Below are positions 43,894-52,959 of a stretch of 64,000 bases of DNA, piece by piece; the stretch's first letter is position 1, and each line of letters begins with the position of its first letter. The position numbers were made by a program, and so were the translations under genes. A model generated the notes under the pieces. The model did no database searches. It had not been told where the DNA came from and saw only the letters and a list, made by a program, of their open reading frames with translations. This DNA is from an uncultured Halomicronema sp. (GTDB taxonomy: Bacteria; Cyanobacteriota; Cyanobacteriia; Phormidesmidales; Phormidesmidaceae). Location of the stretch: positions 85,979-149,978 of the forward strand of contig CALCCA010000087.1 in NCBI GenBank assembly GCA_937899725.1, read 5' to 3'.

Positions 43894-45237
43894 ATGCCAA
43901 CGCTTCAAGAAATTGCTGCCTACGCCGAAGAAAGTGCCCAAAAGCAAGGCATCCATAAATACGACGTGTATGGGTCTTCCGTAGACGAAACCAGTGTACA
44001 AGTCGATCAGGGAGAACCCAAGCAAGTCAAGGCATCGCAGCGATCGAGCGTGATTGTGCGCGTGTGGAATGAGCAGGGCTTAGTCGGGGTGACCACCACG
44101 ACCGATGTCGACCCCAGCGGCATTGAGCTAGCGCTGCAAACCGCTGCCGATGCCAGTGCCTTTGGCGCCAAGGACAATTTGCCTGACTTCAGCCCCGAAG
44201 CAACCGCGCCGATGACCCCGGTCGATTACGACAAGGTGCCCGCCGCCGATATTCAAGATTTGATTCAGGCGCTGGTCGGGGCCGAAAAAGCCCTGCTCGA
44301 CGCTCACCCCGCGATCGCCTCGGTGCCCTACAACGGCATTGCCCAGCGCGAGGTCGATCGCTTTTATCTCAACAGTGAGGGGGCGCTGCGGCAAGAGGGG
44401 CGCAGCTATGCCTCGGTGTACCTCTACAGCAAGACCGAGCAGGAAAACCGCAAGCCGCGATCGGCGGGTGCCGTACGGATTCAGCGAGGGTTGCCGAAGC
44501 TGGATGTTGACGCCTGCATTCACGAAGCGGCGGAAAAAACCATCAGCCATTTGGACTACCAGAAAATTGAATCAGGCAAGTATCCCGTCGTCTTTTCGGC
44601 CGAAGCCTTTTTGAGTCTGCTAGATGCGTTTTCGAACCTGTACAACGCCCAGAGCATTTTGGATAATCGCAGTCTTTCCACCGCTGAGTCGCTGGGCAGT
44701 CAAGTGGCGGTACCGCTGTTGACCGTATACGACGACGCGCTCCATGCGGAAAATGTCAGCCCCGAAGCCTTTGACGGCGAAGGTACACCCACCCGCCGCC
44801 TGCCGATCATCAGTGAGGGGGTGCTGAGCAATTTTATGCACAGCGCGGGAACGGCCAAACGGATGGGGGCTCAACCCACCGGCCATGCCAGTATTGGGGC
44901 CAAGGTCAGCGTGGGAGCCAACTTTTATCACGTGATGGCAGCGCAGCCGTCGGGCCAATCTTTAAGCCTAGACACAGCAGAAAATGTCGTGTTTATCGAC
45001 GATGTGCAGGCGCTGCATGCCGGGGTTAACGCGCTGCAGGGCTCTTTTTCACTACCGTTTGATGGCTGGCTAGTCAACAAAGGCGAAAAAGTCAGCATTG
45101 AATCGGCAACGGTGGCCGGAGATTTTCGGGAGCTGCTGCAGTCGATTGTTCATGTCGAAGCTGAACCCGAGATTACGCCAGGGGGGGTCTGCCCGCGCAT
45201 TTGGGTAGAGTCACTTTCGATCACGGGTGAAGCCTAG
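43894..45237 (+). CDS. pmbA: TldE/PmbA subunit of the TldD/TldE protease
   Basis: A 447-residue protein of the PmbA/TldD family: N-terminal DVYGSSVDETSVQVDQGEPKQVKASQ, then RSSVIVRVWNEQGLVGVTTTTD, and a C-terminal half with YPVVFSAEAFLSLLDAFS, EGTPTRRLPIISEGVLSNFMHSAGTAKRMG and SIESATVAGDF. It lacks the HExxxH zinc motif that marks TldD, so it is the TldE/PmbA type, which partners TldD to degrade unfolded peptides and, in enterobacteria, matures microcin and helps remove CcdA. TldD is not in this window. Confidence 0.92.
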   Translation: MPTLQEIAAYAEESAQKQGIHKYDVYGSSVDETSVQVDQGEPKQVKASQRSSVIVRVWNEQGLVGVTTTTDVDPSGIELALQTAADASAFGAKDNLPDFSPEATAPMTPVDYDKVPAADIQDLIQALVGAEKALLDAHPAIASVPYNGIAQREVDRFYLNSEGALRQEGRSYASVYLYSKTEQENRKPRSAGAVRIQRGLPKLDVDACIHEAAEKTISHLDYQKIESGKYPVVFSAEAFLSLLDAFSNLYNAQSILDNRSLSTAESLGSQVAVPLLTVYDDALHAENVSPEAFDGEGTPTRRLPIISEGVLSNFMHSAGTAKRMGAQPTGHASIGAKVSVGANFYHVMAAQPSGQSLSLDTAENVVFIDDVQALHAGVNALQGSFSLPFDGWLVNKGEKVSIESATVAGDFRELLQSIVHVEAEPEITPGGVCPRIWVESLSITGEA

Positions 45238-45332
45238 GGTTCTACGCTGGAATCATATCCTGGGGAGACAACGCTGGCTGGCAGAGTTGGACAGGCGTAT
45301 GGCTTTGCGCCCAGCGCCCTCAAGCCATACGC

Positions 45333-46001
45333 CTAGGCACTCAGCCCCGCCAGCACCTGCGCCGTCGTGGCCGTCCAGCCGAAGATGCCGCCCTGGGCGC
45401 GCATCATGGCCAAAGTTGCCTGCTTAAACTCCGGAAAATAGCTGGCAGTGCCGTCTTCGACGAGCAAACATTCGTAGCCGCGATCGTTGGCTTCGCGCAT
45501 CGTGCTCTGCACGCACACTTCAGTCGTGACGCCGGTAAACAGCAGGTGGGTGATGCTGCGGTGCTGCAAGATCGCCTGCAGCGGAGTGGCATAAAAAGCC
45601 CCTTTACCGGGCTTCTCGATCACGATTTCATCGGCCTTGAGAGCCAGTTCGGGAATGATCGCGTTGCCTGGCTCACCCAGCACCAAAATGCGCCCCATCG
45701 GCCCCGGATCACCAATTTTTAGCGCCGCCTGACCCCGATCGCGCTTAGCGGGCGGACAGTCAGACAGGTCGGCCTGATGCCCCTCAACCGTTTGAATAAT
45801 CAGCCAGCCCCGATCACGAAAAGTCTGCTGCAGCGTTTGAATATTGGGCGTGATCGCCCGCAGTTGCGAGACATCATTGCCCAACGCTTCCCCAAAGCCG
45901 CCGGGCTCTAGAAAATCTCGCTGCATATCAATAATCACCAGCGCCAGTTTGCCCGCCGCCGGCAGCGCATAAGGATAGGGCTGGGCCGTAATCGCAGGCA
46001 T
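45333..46001 (-). CDS. Isochorismatase-family cysteine hydrolase
   Basis: From ATG 46001 ([14 protein letters not shown]; a GTG four codons earlier is possible) 222 residues. The family's catalytic triad is visible: Asp in [10 protein letters not shown], Lys in [13 protein letters not shown], Cys in [21 protein letters not shown]. The fold is that of isochorismatases, nicotinamidases and biuret or ureidoacrylate amidohydrolases. The extended N-terminus is reminiscent of the biuret/ureidoacrylate branch, so an amidohydrolase of small carbamates is likely, but the substrate is not proven. Convergent with pmbA. Confidence 0.9.
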   Translation of the reverse strand: MPAITAQPYPYALPAAGKLALVIIDMQRDFLEPGGFGEALGNDVSQLRAITPNIQTLQQTFRDRGWLIIQTVEGHQADLSDCPPAKRDRGQAALKIGDPGPMGRILVLGEPGNAIIPELALKADEIVIEKPGKGAFYATPLQAILQHRSITHLLFTGVTTEVCVQSTMREANDRGYECLLVEDGTASYFPEFKQATLAMMRAQGGIFGWTATTAQVLAGLSA

Positions 46002-46167
46002 GAAAATCACCAAACGCAGTAGAACGGTTATACCGAAAGTCGTCTCTGGAGGAGATCGCCGATGTCACAAAACCTCGCTTTCTCACATCAGAGTTTGTCT
46101 CAAAACCATGAGTTCGACAACCTTCGTCCTACTTACTGACCTGCTCACATCGAGAAGGAAAGGTAAT

Positions 46168-46341
46168 AGACCTCTTGCACGAATAAAATAAAGCCCCCTT
46201 CCGTCCCCCCAAATTGGGGGAAACTGTTCCTACCGATGCTGCCTTGCTCTAGATAGAGGCTCGAAAGGCCCCCAGAATTGGGGGCTTCAAGCCCTCCGGG
46301 CAGACAAGAAAAGGGGGCATCAGAATTGATGCAAGAGGTCT
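46168..46341. mobile_element. MITE-like element with 12-bp terminal inverted repeats
   Basis: Ends AGACCTCTTGCA (46168-46179) and TGCAAGAGGTCT (46330-46341) are exact inverted repeats enclosing 150 bases with no gene and with internal C/G-run hairpins (CCCCCCAAATTGGGGG and CCCCCAGAATTGGGGG). Size and structure fit a non-autonomous transposable element. A clear target-site duplication was not seen beyond about AT. The element occupies most of the 46014-46375 gap. Confidence 0.6.
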
Positions 46342-46375
46342 CATCATCATCTAACCGTCAAGGGAATCAATCGCC

Positions 46376-46666
46376 ATGCAAGACGACTGGCCGTTCAATA
46401 CCCCGGAAGACTGCGCCGTCATTACGCTTGTCCACATTTTGGATGGTTCCATGCCAATTCTGTACGTCACCCACGATGAAGATGACGGTGGTTGGCAATT
46501 CTTGGATGGTGGCAACGTCACGGCAGCGAACGCCATGGTCGTTTCGCGGCGGCGGATGGCTGACCATGACCCGACCATCAAACAACTGGCCAACCTCCCG
46601 GTTGGTTGGTATGCCGTGCGTCGTGCCGTCGGCCAACCGTGGGAACGCCACCCGAGTACGCCATGA
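46376..46666 (+). CDS. Small conserved-looking protein, unknown (immunity-protein-like)
   Basis: A 96-residue soluble protein: CAVITLVHILDGSMPILYVTHDEDDGGWQFLDGGNV, then MVVSRRRMADHDPTIKQLANLPVGWYAVRRAVGQPWERH. The HDEDDGGWQFL stretch recurs in widespread short hypothetical proteins, some annotated as immunity- or DUF2185-like; I am not sure of the family. It follows the MITE-like element immediately. A TCAAGGGAATC sequence upstream could serve as ribosome site. Confidence 0.6.
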   Translation: MQDDWPFNTPEDCAVITLVHILDGSMPILYVTHDEDDGGWQFLDGGNVTAANAMVVSRRRMADHDPTIKQLANLPVGWYAVRRAVGQPWERHPSTP

Positions 46667-46935
46667 AATGGAGACAACAGACAGGATCAGCGATCGCCCA
46701 GTCGGAGTCAGCATCAGGCTACCGGGAGGCGACGCGCTCCGAGAGGGCACAGGATTTTTGCGCGGCAGATAGCGGGTCGCGGCCTCAGGGCAAATTAACT
46801 GTCGGTACTGGCATCTTTTTTCGTTAGAGCCAGTGGCTGTTTTATGCACAAAACGGTAGTAGGGTAAGAAATTAGTCTGGCTAAATCCCCAGCCCATCCG
46901 TTGTCGATCGCTGTTCGTTCTCTACGCTGAAATTT

Positions 46936-47295
46936 ATGGGTAAGCAGAAATCATCGCGCGCCAATCAGTCTTCGGGCGATCGCCTCGCCTATTCCGAATT
47001 TGCGACTGAACGGACTGCGGCGACGGCGAGGGGGGTGGCCGATCTACCGCCTCAGAAACAATCGGTAAAAGTGATGGTAAGTCGCAAAGGGCGCGGTGGC
47101 AAAACGGTCACCCTGATCAGCGGCTTTCAACATAAGCCGGAGACGTTAAAAGCATTGGCGAAAAAGCTAAAAGCCCAATGCGGTACTGGCGGCACGGCCA
47201 AAGACGACACCATCGAAATTCAGGGCGATCACGCAGCGACCCTGCTGGAATCTTTGCAAAAAGCGGGATACACCGCAAAAAGGAGTGGCGGTTAA
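46936..47295 (+). CDS. SUI1/YciH family translation initiation factor
   Basis: A 119-residue protein. A variable N-terminus (about 1-45) precedes the SUI1 domain: VKVMVSRKGRGGKTVTLISGF, LKALAKKLKAQCGTGGTAKDDTIEIQGDHAATLLESLQKAGYTAKRSGG. These features are strongly conserved from eIF1 to bacterial YciH, which influences start-codon fidelity. Its stop overlaps the next ATG (TAATG), so the downstream glycoside hydrolase is translationally coupled to it. Confidence 0.95.
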   Translation: MGKQKSSRANQSSGDRLAYSEFATERTAATARGVADLPPQKQSVKVMVSRKGRGGKTVTLISGFQHKPETLKALAKKLKAQCGTGGTAKDDTIEIQGDHAATLLESLQKAGYTAKRSGG

Positions 47296-49271
47296 TGGGC
47301 TCATCGGGACATTCTTCGACGGGACGACAGCAGCGATCGCGATCGCACCCCACCCCGCAACGGTTTATGACAGGTCTGGCGCTGGGGTTGATTTTGGCGC
47401 TAGTGATGGGCGCGTTTACGCCGCTGCTGGCCCAATCCCCATCAGCGGGCACCACCCCCAAATTGACAGCGCAAGGATTGCTGGACGATCTCCTCAACGA
47501 TGAAGATGGCTCCGTGGTGCCTGCCGCGCCGATTCCCCAAGATATCAGCGACCACTGGGCGGCTGACTGCATCGACGCATTGGCCCGTCGCCGCGCCCTG
47601 CCCCTAAACGATGTGCCCGACCTGTATCCCGAGGGCATTGATATCCTCGATGAAGCGCGATTTTTGCCCGAGGCCGGCACTACCTGGGCAGCGGCCATCA
47701 CCATGCTCAACCAGAGCTTTCCGGCCACCACGATCTACGGCGTGGCCACCCCCTTAGAAACAGCGCTGCAGCTGCCCTCTCCGGTGAACGTGCTCTACAC
47801 CTATCCGGAGCAATATTACGAGCCCGATCGAGTGATTACTCGCGCGGAGGCGATTACTGCCCTTGCCGCCAAAGCCGGACTGCCCTACACGGCCCGCGCC
47901 AACGAACTGCTCGCCGCGAGTCTACCAGATGGCGATCGCGTGCCGGACTATGGCCGCGAAGGGGTGGCGGCGGCCTTGGCCGCTGAAGTGCTGGTCAACT
48001 ATCCCGACGCGCAGCAGGTCGAGAGTACGCGCCCGATCAGCCGGGGCGAAATGGCGGCCCTCATCTGTCAGGCTCACCCCGATCGCGCTCTGCAGGCCAC
48101 CATTGACCCGACCTGGGTGGCTCGCCCGCAGTCATTGCTCGATCAAGCGCAGCCCGACCCCGAAGTGCGCGGCGTCTGGTTGACCAACATTGACAGCGAA
48201 GTGCTCTTTTCTCAAGACAACTTGGCTGAGGGAGTGCAGCGGCTCAAGGCACTCAACATCAACACCCTCTACCCCGTTGTGTGGAACATGGGGTACACGC
48301 AGTATCCCAGTGCGATCGCGGAGCGCTGGCTGGGTCAAAAGCAGCGGCTCTGGCCCGGCGAAAACCCCCAATTTGAGCGCGAACAGGGCGATCGCGACAT
48401 GCTGCAAGAGCTAATCGAGCTGGCCCACGCGGAAGGCATGGCGGTGATTCCCTGGTTTGAGTTTGGCTTTATGGCGCCGGGCGAGTATGCCCTGCACGAT
48501 GAGCATCCCGACTGGTTTACCCAGCGACAAGACGGCACCGCCGAGATTCCCATGGGGGCAGAAACCTTCACCTGGATGAATCCTTTCCATCCGCAAACCC
48601 GACGGCTGCTGCTATTTCTCATGGCGGAAGTGCTCGACAACTACGAGGTTGAGGGTATTCAGGTCGATGACCACCTGGGCCTGCCGGTCGATATGGGCTA
48701 CGACCCCTACACCACGGCGCTCTACCAGCAATCCCATGGGGGCGACTCCCCGCCGACTGACATCAACGACCCCGAGTGGATGCGCTGGCGCGGGGATAAA
48801 GTCAGCGAATTTATGGGCGACGTGCGTCGGGTGATCGATCAGCGCCGCCCCGGAGCGCTGCTGTCGGTCTCACCGAACCCTTACCCGTTTTCCTACGCGA
48901 AGTATTTGCAAGACTGGCCCAGTTGGGAAGCCGCTGGCTGGCTGGATGAAGTCATCGTCCAGATCTACCGCGATGATCTTGATCGCTTTGTCTGGGAACT
49001 CAATAAACCCGCCACGCTCGCGTCGCGCCGCCGCACGGTCACGAGCATTGGCCTGCTCAGCGGCTTACGCGGTCGCCCTACTGATGTAGATCTGCTAACC
49101 TCACAGCTCGCCGCCCTGCGCGATCGCGGCTATGCCGGAGTGTCTTACTTTTTCTATCAAAGCCTGTGGCCACCGGGACGCGAAACGTTTGAGGAGCGCG
49201 ATCGACAGTTCAAAGCCTCGTTCACCAATACCGTCACGCGACCTGAGGCAGTCATTAGTGACGGTCTGTAA
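47295..49271 (+). CDS. GHL10 (DUF187) glycoside-hydrolase-like surface protein with SLH-like N-terminus
   Basis: The start is set at ATG 47295, which overlaps the SUI1 stop; the frame is open further upstream but inside that gene. The 658-residue protein has a basic leader and membrane-anchor or signal helix (FMTGLALGLILALVMGAFTPLLAQS). SLH-like segments follow (about 70-275: DISDHWAADCIDALARRRALP, RVITRAEAITALAAKAGLP, RPISRGEMAALICQA). The GHL10 barrel (about 300-640) has VRGVWLTNIDSEVLF, NTLYPVVWNMGYTQYPS, MAVIPWFEFGFM, VEGIQVDDHLGLP and VIVQIYRDD. GHL10 proteins probably cleave cell-wall or surface glycans. The SLH parts should anchor it to peptidoglycan or secondary polymers. Confidence 0.92.
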   Translation: MGSSGHSSTGRQQRSRSHPTPQRFMTGLALGLILALVMGAFTPLLAQSPSAGTTPKLTAQGLLDDLLNDEDGSVVPAAPIPQDISDHWAADCIDALARRRALPLNDVPDLYPEGIDILDEARFLPEAGTTWAAAITMLNQSFPATTIYGVATPLETALQLPSPVNVLYTYPEQYYEPDRVITRAEAITALAAKAGLPYTARANELLAASLPDGDRVPDYGREGVAAALAAEVLVNYPDAQQVESTRPISRGEMAALICQAHPDRALQATIDPTWVARPQSLLDQAQPDPEVRGVWLTNIDSEVLFSQDNLAEGVQRLKALNINTLYPVVWNMGYTQYPSAIAERWLGQKQRLWPGENPQFEREQGDRDMLQELIELAHAEGMAVIPWFEFGFMAPGEYALHDEHPDWFTQRQDGTAEIPMGAETFTWMNPFHPQTRRLLLFLMAEVLDNYEVEGIQVDDHLGLPVDMGYDPYTTALYQQSHGGDSPPTDINDPEWMRWRGDKVSEFMGDVRRVIDQRRPGALLSVSPNPYPFSYAKYLQDWPSWEAAGWLDEVIVQIYRDDLDRFVWELNKPATLASRRRTVTSIGLLSGLRGRPTDVDLLTSQLAALRDRGYAGVSYFFYQSLWPPGRETFEERDRQFKASFTNTVTRPEAVISDGL

Positions 49272-49347
49272 ATCTCACTCAAGCAACCTTTTCAACAAAC
49301 ATACGTTACGAGATTGCTAATGCAACCGGCTAAATTACGGAAGGCGT

Positions 49348-49842
49348 TCAAGACTTGTCTTGCTTTCTATAGTTGATCCAGGACTGGCTCAAATCGTCCC
49401 ATATACTTTGAAATTCAGCATGAAATTTATTGATTTCGTTCATGTCAATCTTTTCAGGTCTATTGCCAGCCAGAAAAAAATCAAGCTTATCTCTCAATCG
49501 ATAGAACTTCCATAGAGCTATTTCGTGTTCTACCCATAAAGCTCTAAAGTTAAAGAATGGCTCTAACGCACTTAGCAGAGTAATTGACGCAGTCAATACA
49601 AACGCAATGTCCTTAAATTGCGATTCCAAGTTGGGTACCTGAAGGCCAAGCAAAACCGTTGCTGTGGCTGAAAAGAAAGTAGCAGTCAGCTTGATTAGAG
49701 AAGCTTTCTTTCGGTTATCTCGTCTGCCACCTCGAACTTTTTTGATTGCATCATTAACTTTTGCTTGAAGTAGTTCAACTTTAGCTTTGACTTCGAAACT
49801 ACTATTCTCATTTTCAGAGTCGCCTATGACATCAGTCTTCAT
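49348..49842 (-). CDS. SLATT-domain (DUF4231-like) two-helix membrane protein
   Basis: A 164-residue protein: N-terminal helix EVKAKVELLQAKVNDAIKKVRGGRRDNRKKASLIKLTATFFSATATVLLGLQVP, second membrane helix FVLTASITLLSALEPFFNF, then a C-terminal helix ALWVEHEIALWKFYRLRDKLDFFL. This two-helix plus flanking-helix layout matches SLATT domains, predicted membrane-perturbing effectors of nucleotide-signalling defence systems such as SMODS- and SLOG-associated loci. No nucleotidyltransferase is visible next to it. AT-rich, on the same strand and 213 bases after the 2TM/PLD-like gene. GGAG at 12 bases before ATG. Confidence 0.72.
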   Translation of the reverse strand: MKTDVIGDSENENSSFEVKAKVELLQAKVNDAIKKVRGGRRDNRKKASLIKLTATFFSATATVLLGLQVPNLESQFKDIAFVLTASITLLSALEPFFNFRALWVEHEIALWKFYRLRDKLDFFLAGNRPEKIDMNEINKFHAEFQSIWDDLSQSWINYRKQDKS

Positions 49843-50055
49843 GGCAATTGATTTCTCCTAAAGCGCCGCTCCCAAAAGATATTAAGCTGACAAAGCTCTG
49901 AAGATGGATCAACAATTTCTTGTATCTCCAGCTTTGGAAAGCAATGATCTGGCCACCGTATGCAGATGGTTTTTGTCGCTCAACCAGACAAGTAAATTGT
50001 TCTAGTACAGCACGATTTTTAGGCATATTTTCGACTTGAGCCGCAACCAATTATC

Positions 50056-50817
50056 TTATTTTCCTTTTGTTTGACAGTCCCATTCCATTGCGCTATCCCA
50101 TAAGTTGTAAAGCTCCTCTTTGAAGAAGTCGTACCAAGAACCATCTCTTGCACCCATTACAAATTTTGGACGTGAGCCACCTTCAGTCTTAAAAGGATAG
50201 TTTTCAATGTAGATTGTCCCCGACGCAGTTTCAGGGTCTTTGGCGATAACACCATGTCCGATTAGATGATGGATTGTGCGAATTTCTAATCTTCCGGGCA
50301 CGGTCTGGCTAAGGTCACATAAATCCTGCAGGGTATTTCTAATGTCATTACTTGCCCTTTCTGTATTTGGTCTTCCATAGGCGCGGTCTTCCGACATTTC
50401 AACTGCGGGACTATCAGGATGTACAAGCAGAGCTTTTATCTGATGGCCAGCACGAAGTTTTTTCTCAATGAGTGAGTAACGAGTCCTGACAGTTGTGGTT
50501 AGTGATACACCTACTAGCCACAGTTCGCTAGCCTCTTCAAAGTCTCTTTCAAGGTTGCTCTCAGAAAAATCTGTAAGGAATACAGTATTTGATGTTTGCG
50601 TTAGCTTTTGCGAAAGCTCCTTTACCGCATGTCGATTCGTGAGAAGAGAGGTTGCAAGCAATCCAAGAATCACAAGCGTCATCGAAGCAATCAACTGCGG
50701 GGAAGTTATGCCAAAAATTCCAAGGATGGCAATCAGGATAGCGAGTGGAACAGCAACATATAGATCAATATTTTCGCCGTGCCGAATGTTATCCCAGACT
50801 CGTCGGAGTTTTTTCAT
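50056..50817 (-). CDS. Two-TM protein with PLD-like C-terminal domain
   Basis: From ATG 50817 (MKKLRRVWDNIRHGENIDLYVA) 253 residues. Two adjacent membrane helices (VAVPLAILIAILGIFGI, LIASMTLVILGLLATSLL) are followed by a soluble domain with EASELWLVGVSLTTTVRTRYSLIEKKLRAGHQIKALLVHPDS and LIGHGVIAKDPE...IYIENYPFKTEGG...WYDFFKEELYNLWDSA. The strand order and late Tyr/Trp-rich end resemble PLD-like domains of predicted effector proteins; a canonical HxKxxxxD pair is not complete. Next to the SLATT protein it forms a membrane-associated, AT-rich pair, so a conflict function is possible. Confidence 0.65.
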   Translation of the reverse strand: MKKLRRVWDNIRHGENIDLYVAVPLAILIAILGIFGITSPQLIASMTLVILGLLATSLLTNRHAVKELSQKLTQTSNTVFLTDFSESNLERDFEEASELWLVGVSLTTTVRTRYSLIEKKLRAGHQIKALLVHPDSPAVEMSEDRAYGRPNTERASNDIRNTLQDLCDLSQTVPGRLEIRTIHHLIGHGVIAKDPETASGTIYIENYPFKTEGGSRPKFVMGARDGSWYDFFKEELYNLWDSAMEWDCQTKGK

Positions 50818-50933
50818 ACGTGCTCTCAATCTGCTAGTTCTGACTTCTACAGCTACTCATATCCGCCTCAAATAAAAAGACTGATAATCTCATTCCCAAA
50901 CGATTCTCAAGCACTCTATTTCACGGTTTCTCC

Positions 50934-52736
50934 TTAAAGCGGACGATCGCCAACTTCCCCCACCCAATCAGCCACACAGTCCGCCGCCAACACAATCAGC
51001 GTCTCCGTTTCAAACGTCGTGCAGACAGCGGTGGCTTGCTGCAGAATCGGTACTGTGCCCTGCCGCAAAGGTTGAACAGCAGTGCTAGTGAGCGGTTCAT
51101 ACTGCCGCAGCCAAGAACTATTCGCCACAGTGTCTGGCTGAAAAGCAGTGCGATCAAGCAGCCAAAAATCGATGTCGTAGGCCGCGATCGCCGCCAACAA
51201 AATATCTGGATCAGTCGTATATTGCGCCCCGATCAAATCCTCGACGCGCTGCCGAAACTCGCCGTAATAGCCCTGGTGATAGGCGATCGCATGTTCGGGA
51301 GAAATCAGCACCGTCCGCGCTGCCAGCATCGGCAAGTTGCTCGCCTCTGTCGAGAGCGACGCGATAACGCTATCGACAGGCTGGGCGGCAAAGTACTCAT
51401 AGACCGGGCGACTGGGCGAAAAGTCGTAGTATCCCACCTTGGGAAAGCGCGGGAAAAAGAACAGCGGATATCCCAGAAGCAGCACGAATAGCAGGCCGAT
51501 CAGAATGGTAAAGAGCGATCTCTGACGACTGCGGGGTAAGACGCCCCAACCGGGCGGCGAGCGCAGTTTAGCCCACAGTGCTGCCAGCACCCTGGCCACA
51601 TCATCCAAGATGATGACCCAGCTGATGCCCATGGTGAGGGCCGCGATCGCGCGGATGGTGTGACTGCTATAGCGGCTCGGCAGATGCAGTTGGAACAGCA
51701 GCAGATGCGACAGCGCAAACAAGCCCAGCGACGCGGTCAGTAACTGCAGCAACACGCCAGTTTTGTGAGTCACCAGAGAGCGCCAGCGACTCTTGATCGG
51801 CAGCGCTAGCAGCAGCGGCAGGGTGAATCCAGCAATGATAGTGGCGGGGGTAAAGCCCCGCTCGTGAAACAGGCCGCTGCGTCCCTGCAGCCAATAGTCA
51901 ATCCCCGATCGAAAAAAGGCATTGCGCCCCCCCGGCTGAAATTCCGCCATCGCGATCGCCTCGGCCCGACTAATCACCGCGCCAAAGTCCGCCTGTCCCC
52001 GCGTCCACAACAGCAGGCCCGCCACGCTAGCGAAGCCCACGGCAAACACCACATAGGGTGGCCAGCGCTGCGCCAGGGAGAGCTGGCCTTTCTGCCACTG
52101 CAGCAGTCGCAACGCCAGCACCCCGAGGGAAATCAAGGCAATTTGCGGATAAAACAGGGCCTGCAGTCCCAGACACAGTAAATAGAGCAGCGGCTTTTCG
52201 CGAATGAGATAGTAGAGAAAAGCGAACAGCAGCGGATATAAAAATGCCCTCGGCGTGGCTGAGGCATGCTCGCTGGAATACCACAGGCTTTGGCTCAGAC
52301 TGACGGATGAGATGAAGCCCGCTAAGGGTAGCGAAAACAGTTCAATCACGATCCAGTAGGCATAGCTGACGGTGATCAGACTGAGCCAAAAGGGCAGGAC
52401 TTTGCCTAGGGTGAAGGGATGGACGCCCAGCCCAGCGCCGAGCTGGTACAGCCACCGATAGCCTAAAGGTGCCACGCCTTCAAAATAATCGGCAATCAGA
52501 TCTTGGGGAAACAGGGTGGGATCGACAAATCGCTGCATCCAAAAAATGTGCTGCCGCGCATCATCTTGCACCACATATTCGCTGGCAAAGGCTTGCTGTA
52601 GCGCCAGCACGCCATACAGCGCCGCGATCGTCAAACTCACCCCAAACCAAATCCATTGGCTGCGGCGAGCAGTTCCCGTCAGATATTCAAATAGATGGGC
52701 TGGCGGCGGGGCTGGGGCCTGAGACATAAACCTCAT
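50934..52736 (-). CDS. Polytopic membrane protein, GT-C-like, last gene of envelope-glycan operon
   Basis: A 600-residue protein with about ten membrane helices. After the first helix (IWFGVSLTIAALYGVLALQQ) comes SEYVVQDDARQHIFWMQRFVDPTLFPQDLIADYFEG, an acidic loop in the place where GT-C glycosyltransferases have their catalytic Asp. The C-terminal 150 residues are soluble (periplasmic). The family is common in cyanobacteria but poorly characterised; a polyprenyl-phosphate-sugar glycosyltransferase is a reasonable guess. ATG at 52727 is an alternative start. Upstream on the same strand are the UPF0104, barrel and GT2 genes. Confidence 0.72.
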   Translation of the reverse strand: MRFMSQAPAPPPAHLFEYLTGTARRSQWIWFGVSLTIAALYGVLALQQAFASEYVVQDDARQHIFWMQRFVDPTLFPQDLIADYFEGVAPLGYRWLYQLGAGLGVHPFTLGKVLPFWLSLITVSYAYWIVIELFSLPLAGFISSVSLSQSLWYSSEHASATPRAFLYPLLFAFLYYLIREKPLLYLLCLGLQALFYPQIALISLGVLALRLLQWQKGQLSLAQRWPPYVVFAVGFASVAGLLLWTRGQADFGAVISRAEAIAMAEFQPGGRNAFFRSGIDYWLQGRSGLFHERGFTPATIIAGFTLPLLLALPIKSRWRSLVTHKTGVLLQLLTASLGLFALSHLLLFQLHLPSRYSSHTIRAIAALTMGISWVIILDDVARVLAALWAKLRSPPGWGVLPRSRQRSLFTILIGLLFVLLLGYPLFFFPRFPKVGYYDFSPSRPVYEYFAAQPVDSVIASLSTEASNLPMLAARTVLISPEHAIAYHQGYYGEFRQRVEDLIGAQYTTDPDILLAAIAAYDIDFWLLDRTAFQPDTVANSSWLRQYEPLTSTAVQPLRQGTVPILQQATAVCTTFETETLIVLAADCVADWVGEVGDRPL

Positions 52737-52770
52737 CCAGATTTGGGGCTGGAGTTTTCACTGCTGCTTG

Positions 52771-52812
52771 AACCTCACCGCCTGCGGCACCTCTCCTTAG
52801 CAAGGAGAGGTT
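52771..52812. repeat. 42-base dispersed repeat with hairpin, copy 1
   Basis: AACCTCACCGCCTGCGGC followed by ACCTCTCC-TTAGCA-AGGAGAGGT-T. Nearly the same sequence occurs inverted at 58858-58898. The end is a hairpin (ACCTCTCCTT/AAGGAGAGGT) that may act as terminator or stabiliser between operon genes. Confidence 0.65.
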
Positions 52813-52959
52813 GAAAACATTCCGGTTCCTCTCATGACTTTTCGCAAAACCTGCCCGAAGGGCTGAGGAGAAGCTAGGTGAGGTGCTAAAACGATTGTTT
52901 TCATTATGGTCTTGGTTTCAAAACCGATTGTCAGCGGACTGAGCTTTCCAGAATAGCCG

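Noticed and set aside
49832-50050. 72-codon frame between the SLATT and PLD-like genes
   Set aside because: It starts with TTG or an internal ATG, has no motif, and its end overlaps the SLATT ribosome site; more likely spacer than a third gene.
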